Positions 34,870 through 44,445 of a stretch of 64,000 nucleotides of DNA are shown one piece after another. Below the pieces are notes generated by a model that did not search any database, was not told the origin of the DNA, and saw nothing but the letters and a program-made list of their open reading frames with translations. Numbering within the stretch: the stretch's first letter is position 1; each line of letters begins with the position of its first letter. Source of the stretch: Spirulina sp034932185 (GTDB lineage: Bacteria; Cyanobacteriota; Cyanobacteriia; Cyanobacteriales; Spirulinaceae). The position numbers and the translations under genes were made by a program. Where the stretch lies: positions 1 through 64,000 of the forward strand of contig NZ_JAYGHW010000092.1 of the NCBI RefSeq assembly GCF_034932185.1. The letters are read 5' to 3'.

Positions 34870-35756
34870 ATCAATCCTCTATTTCCGTTCTACTTGTAGG
34901 GGCTGGGGGACAATTAGGGCAGGCTTTAAAGGCAACCGCTCCCCCCCAAGTGCAAATTCAAGCCTTCAACCGTCAGCAGTTGGATATTAGCGATCGCGCA
35001 ACCGTCATTGACCTAATCACTGAAGCCAAACCCAATTGGGTCATCAATGCAGCCGCTTATACGGCTGTTGATCAAGCAGAAAAGGAACCCGATTTAGCCT
35101 TTACCATCAATGGAGATGCCCCTAGTTATTTAGCACAAGCTGTGGATAAAGTGGGAGGACGCTTATTACATATTTCCACAGATTTTGTTTTTGATGGCAA
35201 AGCCTCAAGTCCCTATCAACCGGACGATATGCCTAACCCTCTCAGTGTTTATGGTGAGAGTAAACTCGCTGGAGAGCAACAAATATTGCATATCCTCGGA
35301 GAGCAGAGCCTCATTGTTCGGACTGCCTGGGTGTACAGCGTCATCAACCGCAATTTCGTGTCTACCATGCTGAGGCTGATGAAGACCCGAGATGAAGTGC
35401 GAGTGGTCGTGGATCAGGTCGGTACACCCACTGCAACCGACACTTTAGCTGAAGCTCTGTGGCAATGCATCGCTCAAGATGTACAAGGCATTTATCACTT
35501 TACTGATGCGGGTGTTGCGAGTTGGTATGATTTAGCCGTGGCAGTACAACAATATGGTTGTCAGTTAAATTTGCTGGATCGAGTTGTACCTGTGCAGCCG
35601 ATTTCCACCCTGGAATTTCCCACCCTAGCCAAGCGTCCCAGCTATTCTGTATTGGATAAATCTCGTACTTGGAAGCAGCTAGCAATCACCCCTTGCCATT
35701 GGCAAGCAGCATTGTATAAAATGCTTCAAACTTTGAGCCTGATGGATCGACCATAG
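34866..35756 (+). CDS. rfbD: dTDP-4-dehydrorhamnose reductase
   Basis: 296-residue extended short-chain dehydrogenase. NADPH-binding GAGGQLGQAL, the catalytic SxnYxxxK pattern as PLSVYGESKLAGEQ, and WVINAAAYTAVDQAE are present. It reduces the epimerised keto-sugar to dTDP-L-rhamnose. Start ATG overlaps rfbC by ATGA. Confidence 0.94.
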   Translation: MNQSSISVLLVGAGGQLGQALKATAPPQVQIQAFNRQQLDISDRATVIDLITEAKPNWVINAAAYTAVDQAEKEPDLAFTINGDAPSYLAQAVDKVGGRLLHISTDFVFDGKASSPYQPDDMPNPLSVYGESKLAGEQQILHILGEQSLIVRTAWVYSVINRNFVSTMLRLMKTRDEVRVVVDQVGTPTATDTLAEALWQCIAQDVQGIYHFTDAGVASWYDLAVAVQQYGCQLNLLDRVVPVQPISTLEFPTLAKRPSYSVLDKSRTWKQLAITPCHWQAALYKMLQTLSLMDRP

Positions 35757-35806
35757 ATCAGTCAGCAGAAAAACTCTTCTAGCTTAATTTTCTAATATTT
35801 CAAAAA

Positions 35807-37417
35807 TCATTTTTTAGTTTTTATCAAATACAGATAGCTATCTTCATCACCAACGATACTCCCTTTAAAAGTTGCAAGCAGCGAAAGGTCAGAAGACTCT
35901 TCAATAGATAGAGGAGTATTGGCAATGAATAGAGAATTTTGACTACGGCGAGAAACTTCTTCTTGAACTCTAAATACCGCGTCTTCCATAGTAATGGGTT
36001 CACGCTTGTTATCCCATAAAACAAATGTTCCAAATTCATTGCGATTAGGATAATAGATTTCTTGATGTAGATAAGCAGGAAATGTTGCAGCCCACCAATC
36101 CGGAAAACCAGAAAGGAAAAAATCTTCTTGCACATCTTTTGTTTTAATGAACTGTGAAGCTTCTTGAGCAGTAGAAAAAGGATGGGCTAAATCTATCCCC
36201 CAGGCATAAACACCAGAAATAAAATGGCAAACCAGTAAACCTGTAATTAGTGCTTCTTTTTGTTTTTCAAAAGTAGATAATTTGAAATTGAAAAAATTAA
36301 ATAATCGATCAATCTTTTGATCTAAAAATTCCCATGAAAAAAAGACTCTATAATACTTGGCAATCCATAGACACGCTATAAATACAATCCAAACATGACC
36401 ATAATGGCGTGCCGATGCAGTATATTTCGTATAGTTGAAAATTAATATAGTACCTAAGGTAGAGAGATAAATCAGCAGTGTAATAGGGTTACGAATCAAA
36501 CATAAAATAGAGAAGCAAAGTAATGGGAAAAATAAAGGAGCTTGCCCCCAAATACCGATAATATATTGATGCCAAAATTTCACTTTTAATGCAGGAATTG
36601 GAACAAGGGATTTGTATAAAATTGCTAGGCTAGATGCTAATCGGTTAATGTCAAAATGAAAAAGCCAACCTTGAACATTTGCACGATCAGCAGGAGCAAG
36701 AAATTGCATTTGAGCCAATGCAATGGCTATGCCTAAAATAACTATTGCCAGGTATATGATGAGTTTTGGATTGTTTCGCTGTTCCAAAATCGAACTATTT
36801 AACATTTGATTTTGAGAATTTTCTTTTTGTAACCAAGGCCAAATGATCAATTCAATACTTAAGCCTAAGAGTATTGAAAATGCGACAATTAAAGTATAAA
36901 ATGAAACATTTGCCATTGCTGCTAGTGTTATCGAAATAGCAAAATAGTTGCGGCGGCGATCAGTGATTAGCTTGCAACACCAAAAGGTTAGTAGTATTCC
37001 CAGAGCATAACTGCGGCTCACTAAGGCATATTCAAAGAAAGGAAAATAGCCAAAACTAAATAAAACAATCTGAAGGCGGGTAAAAGGACTATACAAACTA
37101 ACTAAATAAACAGATCCTGTTGCCAGCAGGACGTGAAAAATCTGCATGGCGATCGCATTGTTTGTAATCCGAGTTAGTCCATAAACACAGATATACCAAA
37201 GGCTAGGATGCCCATCATATCGCATTTGATAAATCAGATCTAATAGAGATTCACTTTTTTGGCCAACAAGCCAAGTATGAAGCTCATCTCGCCACATTTC
37301 ATGATTTAAAATGCCTAAAAAAGCTAGGCTGAAAAAAACCAGACTAAGAATGATAGAGAATCGAACTTTATCCTTATACTGAATTTGGGAGTTCATAGGA
37401 TATTCAAAAAAGTTCAT
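35807..37417 (-). CDS. Multispan membrane glycosyltransferase, GT39-like
   Basis: 536 residues with about ten membrane segments. The first periplasmic loop has the GT-C acidic motif NHEMWRDELHTW and later YDGHPSLWY, as in ArnT/PMT-type lipid-linked sugar transferases. The sugar and acceptor are unknown. Two starts are possible, ATG 37417 and ATG 37396, because a 21-bp tandem duplication copies the start region; neither has a good ribosome site. AT-rich compared with the core genes, as is common for surface-glycan loci. Confidence 0.75.
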   Translation of the reverse strand: MNFFEYPMNSQIQYKDKVRFSIILSLVFFSLAFLGILNHEMWRDELHTWLVGQKSESLLDLIYQMRYDGHPSLWYICVYGLTRITNNAIAMQIFHVLLATGSVYLVSLYSPFTRLQIVLFSFGYFPFFEYALVSRSYALGILLTFWCCKLITDRRRNYFAISITLAAMANVSFYTLIVAFSILLGLSIELIIWPWLQKENSQNQMLNSSILEQRNNPKLIIYLAIVILGIAIALAQMQFLAPADRANVQGWLFHFDINRLASSLAILYKSLVPIPALKVKFWHQYIIGIWGQAPLFFPLLCFSILCLIRNPITLLIYLSTLGTILIFNYTKYTASARHYGHVWIVFIACLWIAKYYRVFFSWEFLDQKIDRLFNFFNFKLSTFEKQKEALITGLLVCHFISGVYAWGIDLAHPFSTAQEASQFIKTKDVQEDFFLSGFPDWWAATFPAYLHQEIYYPNRNEFGTFVLWDNKREPITMEDAVFRVQEEVSRRSQNSLFIANTPLSIEESSDLSLLATFKGSIVGDEDSYLYLIKTKK

Positions 37418-37432
37418 AGGATATTCAAAAAA
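37391..37432. repeat. 21-bp tandem duplication over the glycosyltransferase start
   Basis: Two perfect copies of a 21-bp unit at 37391-37411 and 37412-37432, each carrying an in-frame ATG. The unit is a multiple of 3, so it either adds seven residues (MNFFEYP) or leaves them untranslated. Confidence 0.9.
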
Positions 37433-37489
37433 GTATGATACAAAGGGTGTTATTGGATGGCAAAAAATGAGGAGGGGATTATAAATTAA

Positions 37490-39037
37490 CTACTCTTTTT
37501 TGAAATCCCGACGTGCAACAACAATACACTGATAGCCTAATAGTTTAGGAAAAAGATAAGTAAAGAAAGCAAGAATACGATTCAATAAAATCATTATTTT
37601 ATTTCGGGGATGTAGGCCCAATACTAATTCAATCGGCATTACTGTCATCATTTCCTTGATGACTTGATAGCCATTTTCTTCTAGAAGCTTTCTGATTGTT
37701 TTGCGGGTGTAGAAACGATAATGAGTACGATCAAGAATTCCTCGTTCGGTATAATTCCAAGATCCAAAGAGAAGACTAAGGCGCACGGTAATGTTTGCAA
37801 CGTTAGGGACTGAAACAATCAGTCGTCCGTGGTGATCTAAAACTTTTTGACAGTCTTTGAGTAGTTTTTCGGGATGATATAAATGCTCTAGAATGTCTGG
37901 CAAAAGAACTGTATCAAATTTTTCTTCCGGGAGATCAGATTGAACTGTGTTGCTAGAATAGCCTAATCGATGCCAAGCTTCAGATAATCCTTTTTGCAGA
38001 TCGGCTTGAATGTAATATTGGAAAGTATCAATATTTTTTGGCTTAACAAGAATGTCAATTCCTGATACTTGATTGTGATGAGATAATGTTGCGGCAAGAA
38101 ATCCATGGCCACATCCGATATCTAAAACTCGATGTCCAGATCCCACGAGACGCGAGAAAAGATAGTGGCTAGAATATTTACTCTCCTTAAAAGGATATTT
38201 AACAAAAAATTCTTGATATTCGGGATGTTTTCTGATTGAGCGAACTGTTTGTTTGTAGCGAATGACTGAGCGAAATACATCCTTCGCATATTTCAATCCA
38301 TTCACATGACAGATTTCTGTGCCGTAATAAGTTGGAATGGGAACTTCGTGAATTCTAAAATGATGATGGTTTAGTTTGATAATGATTTCTGTATCAAAGT
38401 GAAAATCATTGGTCATGGCAGAAAAATCGAGTTGACTTAATGCGGCTATACTATAGGCACGGTAGCCACTATGAAATTCTGTGAGATTCATATTCAGTGA
38501 CCAATTTTCAAACTGAGTTAGGATTTTGTTGCCAATATATTTATAGAGGGGCATTCCTCCTTTGATTGCTCCTCCGTACTGTGTCATCATCCGAGAACCA
38601 AATACGGCATCGGCCTGGTCTGTCACGAGTGGGTGATATAAATGAGCTAGTATTTCTGGGGCATACTGACCATCGCCATGTAATAAAACGACAACATCAA
38701 ATCCTTTTTCAATAAAATATTGATAGCCTAGTTTTTGATTGCCGCCGTAGCCTAAGTTTTGAGGGTTTTGAAAGATTTTTAGGTTATGAACTTTTGCTTT
38801 TTGTTGATAGCCTAATCCGAGTTCATAGGTATGATCTTGACTGGCATCATCGAAGATGACAACTTCTTCAACATTATTCCATACATCTTCAGGGATGCGA
38901 TTCAATACTTTGGCAAGGGTTGAAACGGCATTGTAAGCAACGATGAGTATGCCAATACGTTTATTATTGTTGTTGGCGGATACTGTGATGTTTGATGCAA
39001 GCAAATTTTGTTTTTTAGAATAAAGTTCAGTATTCAT
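37490..39037 (-). CDS. Fusion of GT2 glycosyltransferase and SAM methyltransferase
   Basis: About 515 residues. The first half is a GT2-fold transferase of the dolichyl-phosphate mannosyltransferase style: RIGILIVAYNAVSTL, VVIFDDASQDHT, VLLHGDGQYAPE (DGQ acting as DxD). The second half is a class I methyltransferase: HRVLDIGCGHGFLAATL, DTVLLPDILEHLYHPE, followed by GRLIVSVPNVANI. Likely role is transfer of a sugar and methylation of a lipid or glycan in surface polysaccharide synthesis. ATG 39037 is preferred; the frame extends to a TTG at 39091. It is followed by the GT39-like gene on the same strand, 72 bases away. Confidence 0.85.
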   Translation of the reverse strand: MNTELYSKKQNLLASNITVSANNNNKRIGILIVAYNAVSTLAKVLNRIPEDVWNNVEEVVIFDDASQDHTYELGLGYQQKAKVHNLKIFQNPQNLGYGGNQKLGYQYFIEKGFDVVVLLHGDGQYAPEILAHLYHPLVTDQADAVFGSRMMTQYGGAIKGGMPLYKYIGNKILTQFENWSLNMNLTEFHSGYRAYSIAALSQLDFSAMTNDFHFDTEIIIKLNHHHFRIHEVPIPTYYGTEICHVNGLKYAKDVFRSVIRYKQTVRSIRKHPEYQEFFVKYPFKESKYSSHYLFSRLVGSGHRVLDIGCGHGFLAATLSHHNQVSGIDILVKPKNIDTFQYYIQADLQKGLSEAWHRLGYSSNTVQSDLPEEKFDTVLLPDILEHLYHPEKLLKDCQKVLDHHGRLIVSVPNVANITVRLSLLFGSWNYTERGILDRTHYRFYTRKTIRKLLEENGYQVIKEMMTVMPIELVLGLHPRNKIMILLNRILAFFTYLFPKLLGYQCIVVARRDFKKE

Positions 39038-39380
39038 GGAAATTATGGGTATTGATTTTTTAATCTGTTGTTCTCGACAATGATTTTTCAAAAGATAACA
39101 CTAGAAAAATTTAAATTGGTTTGAGGTTAATATCATTAAGCTTTAAAAGGATGTAGAGAGAGGTTCTGATGGAAGTGATTACGACCAAAAAATAAACTCT
39201 CGTGAGCAAGGGTAGCAAAATTTGAGCACAATTGCAACCCCATTTTGGGTTCCATGGAGCTAGGCTGTTTTTTGTGGCCCTCTTCCTGATCGCTTTTGTG
39301 CCAAAACCGTTGATCTTGCTGGACTTGTCACTGTCTGGGGAGGCCGTGCTATCTGGTATGGTGGGGAAGTCTGGTTTTGT

Positions 39381-40961
39381 TCAAGGTGAATCTTGGCGAT
39401 CGCTCTCCTTGGCGAGGGTTTTGCGGTATTCGGCAGCTTCTGCAATTTTAGTAAATTGAATTTCAGATTTGCCATTGATTAGCTCTTGATCAATTTCCTT
39501 GACAGCTTTCACAATTTCATCTAGAGAAACCTTGAAAAATTCTTTGCGATTATTGATCTGATTTACTCTTTTGTGTTCAAAATATTTGTGCAGGTTTGAT
39601 TCTAACGCAGGTGCATTTTTAGAATAGATCATGGCATGAATATCAAAGGGAAACGGCACAGAAGCACTACTCAACTCTTTAACGCGATCAACGGGGTCTA
39701 AGCGTCGTGTCATACCAATTTTATAAACATTATCCCCAAATGATCCCAAGTTGGAAATGATGTAAACATGACCTGATTTTGTCATTTGGGCTTGAGAGAT
39801 AGCCCGCTCTTTATTGTTTCCGGCTTCTTGCACGCGCTGCTGTAATTCTTCGATCTGCTTTAATAGGGTTTCTTGAGCTTTGCCGGTGGCCGATTCAATT
39901 TCTTTGCGTGCCTTTTCTAATGCTTTTTGATAGCGCAACTCTTCTTTTTCAGCATCCTCTTTGGCTTTCTCTATTTCACGCAAAGCCTTTTCTTCTTCAC
40001 GCATTTGCTCACGAATTGCTCGCTGTTCTTCCTGCTCTTGTTGTTTCTTCTCTTGATATTCATGGGTCAGATAGAGTTCTTGTAATTTCAAATTCAGGAA
40101 GTTAGCTGTAATTTCGCAGTGTGTTGAAACAGATACCTTGTTCAAGCTGTCATAGGCTTTCTGGATACGATTTTCCATGGTTTGAATGTTGTTGTATTTA
40201 ACCTTCATTACCGCAGCATCACACTCACCATTAAAGGCCCGCAAAACAAGTTTAATAAAATCATCGGTCATTTTTTTGCCTTGCTTCTCACTCCCTTGGA
40301 CTGTCCAAGATGTATGACAAATAACCGCTATTTTATTTTTGATCATTTGTTTCTGTTGGGAGCGAATTTCATCTAATCGATTTTTATAAAATTCAGACTC
40401 TTGAAAATCATATTTTGATTCATAAAATCCAGATCCTTCGATGATATTTTTTTCTTCAAGAGCTTGAAATTCCGCTTTTAACAATGAAATTTCAAAAGAC
40501 AGGTTTTCTCGCTCCGCTTTCCCTTTCTGTCGAAGTTGCTCAATGCTTAAATTCAGATTTTCAATTTCATGATCAAGCTCGGCAATGTTCTTGGCTCTTG
40601 ATAATATACCTTGATATGTCTTGATGCTTAAATTCAGATTTTCAATTTCATGATCAAGCTCGGCAATGTTCTTGGCTCTTGATAATATACCTTGATATGT
40701 CTTGATTTTTTGAACAAGACTGTTGATTTCTGAATTTAGCTTTTGAAGTTTATCTTCTCTGGAAATGGGATCACCATAGGCAATGTTAAGCCTCTTGAAT
40801 CTCGTTTCAACGTCGCTAAGGCGTTTTTTAATATTGGAAGCCTCTTCGCTAAGGCGTTTTTTAGTGTCGGAAGCTTCTTTTTTGACGCTTTCGAGATTTT
40901 GGAATGCTAAAAACCAACCTGCGACACAGACGCAGGATAACAGAAAAAACAGGTAAGCCAT
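39381..40961 (-). CDS. Coiled-coil protein with DUF4041 and T5orf172 GIY-YIG domain
   Basis: 526 residues. An N-terminal hydrophobic anchor (about 1-16) is followed by coiled coil to about residue 150, a DUF4041-like helical middle, a second charged coiled coil (about 300-385), and at 398-495 a T5orf172 domain: GHVYIISN, YKIGMTRR and a later Glu-rich helix, related to GIY-YIG nucleases. Family knowledge: such proteins occur in phages and as accessory genes of bacteria; function is not settled. A 27-residue in-frame tandem repeat lies in the first coil. Confidence 0.8.
   Translation of the reverse strand: MAYLFFLLSCVCVAGWFLAFQNLESVKKEASDTKKRLSEEASNIKKRLSDVETRFKRLNIAYGDPISREDKLQKLNSEINSLVQKIKTYQGILSRAKNIAELDHEIENLNLSIKTYQGILSRAKNIAELDHEIENLNLSIEQLRQKGKAERENLSFEISLLKAEFQALEEKNIIEGSGFYESKYDFQESEFYKNRLDEIRSQQKQMIKNKIAVICHTSWTVQGSEKQGKKMTDDFIKLVLRAFNGECDAAVMKVKYNNIQTMENRIQKAYDSLNKVSVSTHCEITANFLNLKLQELYLTHEYQEKKQQEQEEQRAIREQMREEEKALREIEKAKEDAEKEELRYQKALEKARKEIESATGKAQETLLKQIEELQQRVQEAGNNKERAISQAQMTKSGHVYIISNLGSFGDNVYKIGMTRRLDPVDRVKELSSASVPFPFDIHAMIYSKNAPALESNLHKYFEHKRVNQINNRKEFFKVSLDEIVKAVKEIDQELINGKSEIQFTKIAEAAEYRKTLAKESDRQDSP
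40543..40704. repeat. 81-bp tandem duplication inside the T5orf172 gene
   Basis: Two perfect copies of 81 bp (40543-40623 and 40624-40704), adding 27 residues to the coiled coil (IKTYQGILSRAKNIAELD repeated). Zero differences between copies point to a recent event. Confidence 0.95.
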
Positions 40962-41058
40962 TCTAATTATTCTCTAGACAGTAAAAAATTCAAGAAATTG
41001 AGAGAGTGAAGGACGCTTGACTGTGGCAACCATCAAAGCGACTATTATAACCGCCATT

Positions 41059-42408
41059 TTAGTCATTCGGTAGAGTAGCCTGCAATTGCGCTACCACTTG
41101 GTTTAAGCCCACCGAATTAGAGGCTTTGAAGAGAAAACGATCGCCCCCCTTCATCATTTCTCGCACCGCCATGATCACTTCCTGATGACTCTGACAGGCA
41201 AACCCAAACCCCGCACCCGTGAGAATCTCCTCCGCCTCCGGATCATCCAGTAAAACAATTAACTCATCAATCCCCAAATCCCGCACCACCTGGCCCACCC
41301 CGCCATGTAACCGGGGGGAATCATCGCCTAACTCCTTCATCGTCCCTAAAACCGCAATGTGGCGCATTCCCGGCGTAGCCTTCAGCAACTTTAACGCCGC
41401 CACCATCGACTCATAACCCGCATTGTAGGTTTCATCCAATAACGCAATATCCCCCGGCAAATCAAGGCGGCGCGATCGCCCCCCCGGTAGATCCACCGTG
41501 ATCCCCCCCTGGAGGCGTTGCCAATCGAGGCCGAGGATTTGGGCGACAGCAAGAGCCGCTAAATAGTTGGAAGCATTATGTTCCCCCGGTAAAGGTAAAG
41601 GGAAATCAACACCGCCCACCCGCAGCGTTTCAGTATTGACCATTTCCCCCCGCAAATCCCCAGCGGTGAGGCCATAGGTGAGGGTTTCCCCCTGCCAAAA
41701 TTGGGGAGCCGTCGCCATAAGACGGGCATTGTCCGCATTGAGGAGGGCGATACTATTGCGGGGCATCGTGGCGAGGAGTTCACATTTCGCATTGGCGATC
41801 GCCTGCTCCGACCCCAACCGCCCAATATGCGCCGTCCCCACATTCGTAATTAAGCCAATCGTCGGGATCGCAATTTCCGTTAACTCCGCAATTTCCCCCG
41901 GCCCCCGCATCGCCATTTCAATCACCCCATAATCATGCTCCGGGGTGAGGTCTAACAGCGTTTTCGGCACACCAATTTCATTGTTGTAATTCTTCGCAGT
42001 TTTGTGAACCTTGCCGTATTGCCCTAAAACTGCTGCAATTAACTCCTTCGTTGTCGTTTTCCCCACCGAGCCGGTAATGCCGATGATCGGAATCTCGAAC
42101 TGTTGCCGCCACCATTGCCCCAACTGCTGATAAGCCCGCAACGTATCCGCCACTTGGAACTGTGGGATCGGTAGATCCGCCACCGGCTCACTCACCACAG
42201 CGGCGATCGCCCCCCCCGCTGCCGCATTCGTTACAAAATCATGACCATCAAACTTTTCCCCCTTGAGGGCAATGAATAGCTCTCCCCCCTTGAGGTTGCG
42301 GCTATCGGTGGTGATGGTGGCGATGGCTTCCGGCCCCACCGCCGCCGCTCCTATCAGCTTGGCTTGAAGGAGAGAAGCAAGCTGATCTAGAAAGAATTGC
42401 ACCGTCAT
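41059..42408 (-). CDS. murF: UDP-N-acetylmuramoyl-tripeptide-D-alanyl-D-alanine ligase
   Basis: 449 residues. ATP-binding GITGSVGKTTTKE at 110-122, the TTDSRNLKGGELFIALKGE block near the N-terminus and GRSRRLDLPGD in the C-domain are typical of MurF. It adds D-Ala-D-Ala to the peptidoglycan precursor in the cytoplasm. It stands alone here, as is usual in cyanobacteria where mur genes are scattered. Confidence 0.93.
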   Translation of the reverse strand: MTVQFFLDQLASLLQAKLIGAAAVGPEAIATITTDSRNLKGGELFIALKGEKFDGHDFVTNAAAGGAIAAVVSEPVADLPIPQFQVADTLRAYQQLGQWWRQQFEIPIIGITGSVGKTTTKELIAAVLGQYGKVHKTAKNYNNEIGVPKTLLDLTPEHDYGVIEMAMRGPGEIAELTEIAIPTIGLITNVGTAHIGRLGSEQAIANAKCELLATMPRNSIALLNADNARLMATAPQFWQGETLTYGLTAGDLRGEMVNTETLRVGGVDFPLPLPGEHNASNYLAALAVAQILGLDWQRLQGGITVDLPGGRSRRLDLPGDIALLDETYNAGYESMVAALKLLKATPGMRHIAVLGTMKELGDDSPRLHGGVGQVVRDLGIDELIVLLDDPEAEEILTGAGFGFACQSHQEVIMAVREMMKGGDRFLFKASNSVGLNQVVAQLQATLPND

Positions 42409-42700
42409 AGGGGTTAGGGGGTGATAGGGACGAAAGACTTGGATTTCCGGAGGCTAGCCTAGCGAGGGGGGGCGATCGCTGTCAAGGTTTCCCCCGATCC
42501 GTGATTATACCGAACGGTTCCCCCAGAGTTCAGGCTATGATCAAAGATAGGGATCGTTGACGGGTCATCATGGATTGATCCAAGACAAGTAGCGAAAAGA
42601 GTGATCTATGGTGGAGATGTGACACAAGCCAACTACAGGATTAACCCTGATCGTAGGAAAATTCAGCACGAATTGCTATAAAAGACAGGGAGGCCCTTTG

Positions 42701-43990
42701 GTGACAATGTTGATGAACCCTGATGCCACAACCAGCGATTATGAGCAAATGGTGACAGACCACCTGCTCTATGCTGTACAAACTGAGTCACCGGAAGATC
42801 TCCTTGATCGCTTTCGTCGTTTGTTCATTGGCGGCCGTAGCTACGAACCCCTCGAAGTGCGGGACGCGCTGGAGAAAATCGCCTGTGTGAAGGGGTCTGA
42901 CGAATTTTTCCCCTTCCTGCTCAACCGCTGCTGTCACATCCTGATCAACCGCTGGCAAATGCAACCCAATACCCGTTGGGCCATTTCCGAATTGGTGGAG
43001 CAACTCAAATTTATCCCCCCCGTCGGCAATACCTACGCCCGTGGCCCTCGCCGTCTGCGCCAATTGATGCATGATTTCCGCACAACGGAGCAATACCTCA
43101 CCTTGCAACGCCTAGCGACGGTGATCAGCAACACCAACGAAGAGCAGGGCAAACTCCGCCCCCGTCGCCCCAGCGATGACAACGAGCGCCTCGTGGGGCA
43201 ATTGATTAACCGTTACCCCTACCTCTATGAGCATTGTTTATTGAGTCAAGATAGTAGCTATGAAAATCAGCAAACGGTGCGATTAATCCGGGATAAGTTA
43301 CAAAGCCAGTTTGAATTAGATCTTTCCCATTATGTCACTTATCAAATGCGGCTCAAGGATGCCAAATCAACAGGGCGGATTATCCACCCCGTCGATAATC
43401 CCACATTGTTGAGCGATCGCGAATTGGGCTATGCCCTCAAGCACTTTGTCGGTCGGGTCAAGGGGAATCAAACCTATCATGATATGGCTAAAAGCTTTCT
43501 CACCCATAGCTTACAAGCCCGCTCTTATCGGATCTTTAAAGAAGATCTTTATGAATATTTAGTGGATTCTGTTGATCCTCGCTACGGTAAGCAAAAATTT
43601 AATGAAAAGCTCTACGAACGTTTACAAACGACGCTCCCCCGCTACGACTTGCAAAAACCCAATGATACCCTCCTATTGCGCACATCTAGCCATCTACTCA
43701 ATTTTTTAGTGGTGGAAAGTCCCCAACGGCCCAATCATTATGTTTTTGTGGATTTAGTCACCAATTTAGGCCCAACACCGACAGTGACGTTATTGTTGAA
43801 AATTACGCTGTTGTGTCATCAGGTGAAGCCCTCTTTAGAAAAACGCTTTGCCATTTTGTTTAGCCATTATGAAACCTCCACCGAAGAGGGGGTTCCTTGG
43901 TTGGTGCAGTCGATGGAAAATATTCATGTGGCCTTAAGTTCTAATTTTGGCAGTTTAGATCTATCTTATTTAAACCATCGTAAATCCTAG
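42701..43990 (+). CDS. Cyanobacterial protein of unknown function
   Basis: About 429 residues, mainly predicted helical, with no signal peptide or membrane segment and no enzyme motif I can name. It resembles a conserved cyanobacterial protein without assigned role. The start is chosen as GTG 42701 because GGGAGG (42688-42693) is 7 bases upstream; ATG 42707 is an alternative. HIP1 and codon use match the core genome. Its neighbour downstream is a degraded gene fragment. Confidence 0.7.
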   Translation: MTMLMNPDATTSDYEQMVTDHLLYAVQTESPEDLLDRFRRLFIGGRSYEPLEVRDALEKIACVKGSDEFFPFLLNRCCHILINRWQMQPNTRWAISELVEQLKFIPPVGNTYARGPRRLRQLMHDFRTTEQYLTLQRLATVISNTNEEQGKLRPRRPSDDNERLVGQLINRYPYLYEHCLLSQDSSYENQQTVRLIRDKLQSQFELDLSHYVTYQMRLKDAKSTGRIIHPVDNPTLLSDRELGYALKHFVGRVKGNQTYHDMAKSFLTHSLQARSYRIFKEDLYEYLVDSVDPRYGKQKFNEKLYERLQTTLPRYDLQKPNDTLLLRTSSHLLNFLVVESPQRPNHYVFVDLVTNLGPTPTVTLLLKITLLCHQVKPSLEKRFAILFSHYETSTEEGVPWLVQSMENIHVALSSNFGSLDLSYLNHRKS

Positions 43991-44011
43991 GGTGTCACCC
44001 CTTTGTCATCA

Positions 44012-44206
44012 ATGCCCGTAGCCCGATAGAGTCTTGCTTTTATTGCCGCTTCGCTATTGCTGCCGGAATCGATCCGGGTGGCGAAACGCTACGCCGAATT
44101 GCAAGATTGGTCAGCGGTGCGATCGCACCTCCTCAGCCAAAACCTCCTCCAAGCCCGCCGCGTCAAAACCGGCCAACGGCTCTATCAAAAAATTGCCTCC
44201 CGCTGA
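44012..44206 (+). pseudogene. Fragment resembling the N-terminus of BREX BrxA (DUF1819)
   Basis: In one frame, after MPVAR and an in-frame TAG at 44027, 58 codons run to a TGA at 44204. They read like the start of BrxA: a small-hydrophobic start, LLLPESIRVAKRYAELQDWS, then SQNLLQARRVKTGQRLYQKI. The pattern leader-LPES, aromatic-W, eNLLQ-R, T-R-I matches the DUF1819 family, which is about 200 residues long. The early stop, loss of the remaining two thirds and absence of brxB, brxC or pglX nearby make it a relic. Similarity is by eye. Confidence 0.45.
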
Positions 44207-44228
44207 AAAACCTATTGTGATTAACGTA

Positions 44229-44250
44229 GGGGCGAAAAATCTTTCGCCCC
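44229..44250. repeat. Dispersed palindrome (GCGAAAAATTTTTCGC family)
   Basis: GGGGCGAAAAATC / TTTCGCCCC arms with one mismatch, 22 bases after the end of the brxA-like fragment. Confidence 0.75.
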
Positions 44251-44403
44251 CTTACACCCACTCCCCGTCCCCCGTTCCCCCATGCAAGACCAACCCACAG
44301 CATGACCGATCCGATCTGACGCACCTTACCTACGAATAGGAAACCCTGCCCACACAGGGGCAGGGGTCGCTCTCTCAAGGGGAAACTCTGGGAGGATTGA
44401 AAG

Positions 44404-44443
44404 CCCCTCGCCCCCCTTGGGAGAGGGGTTTGGGGTGAGGGTT
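44404..44443. repeat. Dispersed repeat (CCCTCACCC / TTGGGAGAGGG family)
   Basis: CCCCTCGCCCCCCTTGGGAG then AGGGGTTTGGGGTGAGGGTTA, directly before the ppsA stop codon. Related to 5402-5448. Confidence 0.7.
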
Positions 44444-44445
44444 AT

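Noticed and set aside
44034..44339. 101-codon plus-strand frame after the unknown-function gene
   Set aside because: It crosses a dispersed palindrome and is Ser/Pro-rich; the overlapping frame reads like a BrxA fragment, which fits better.
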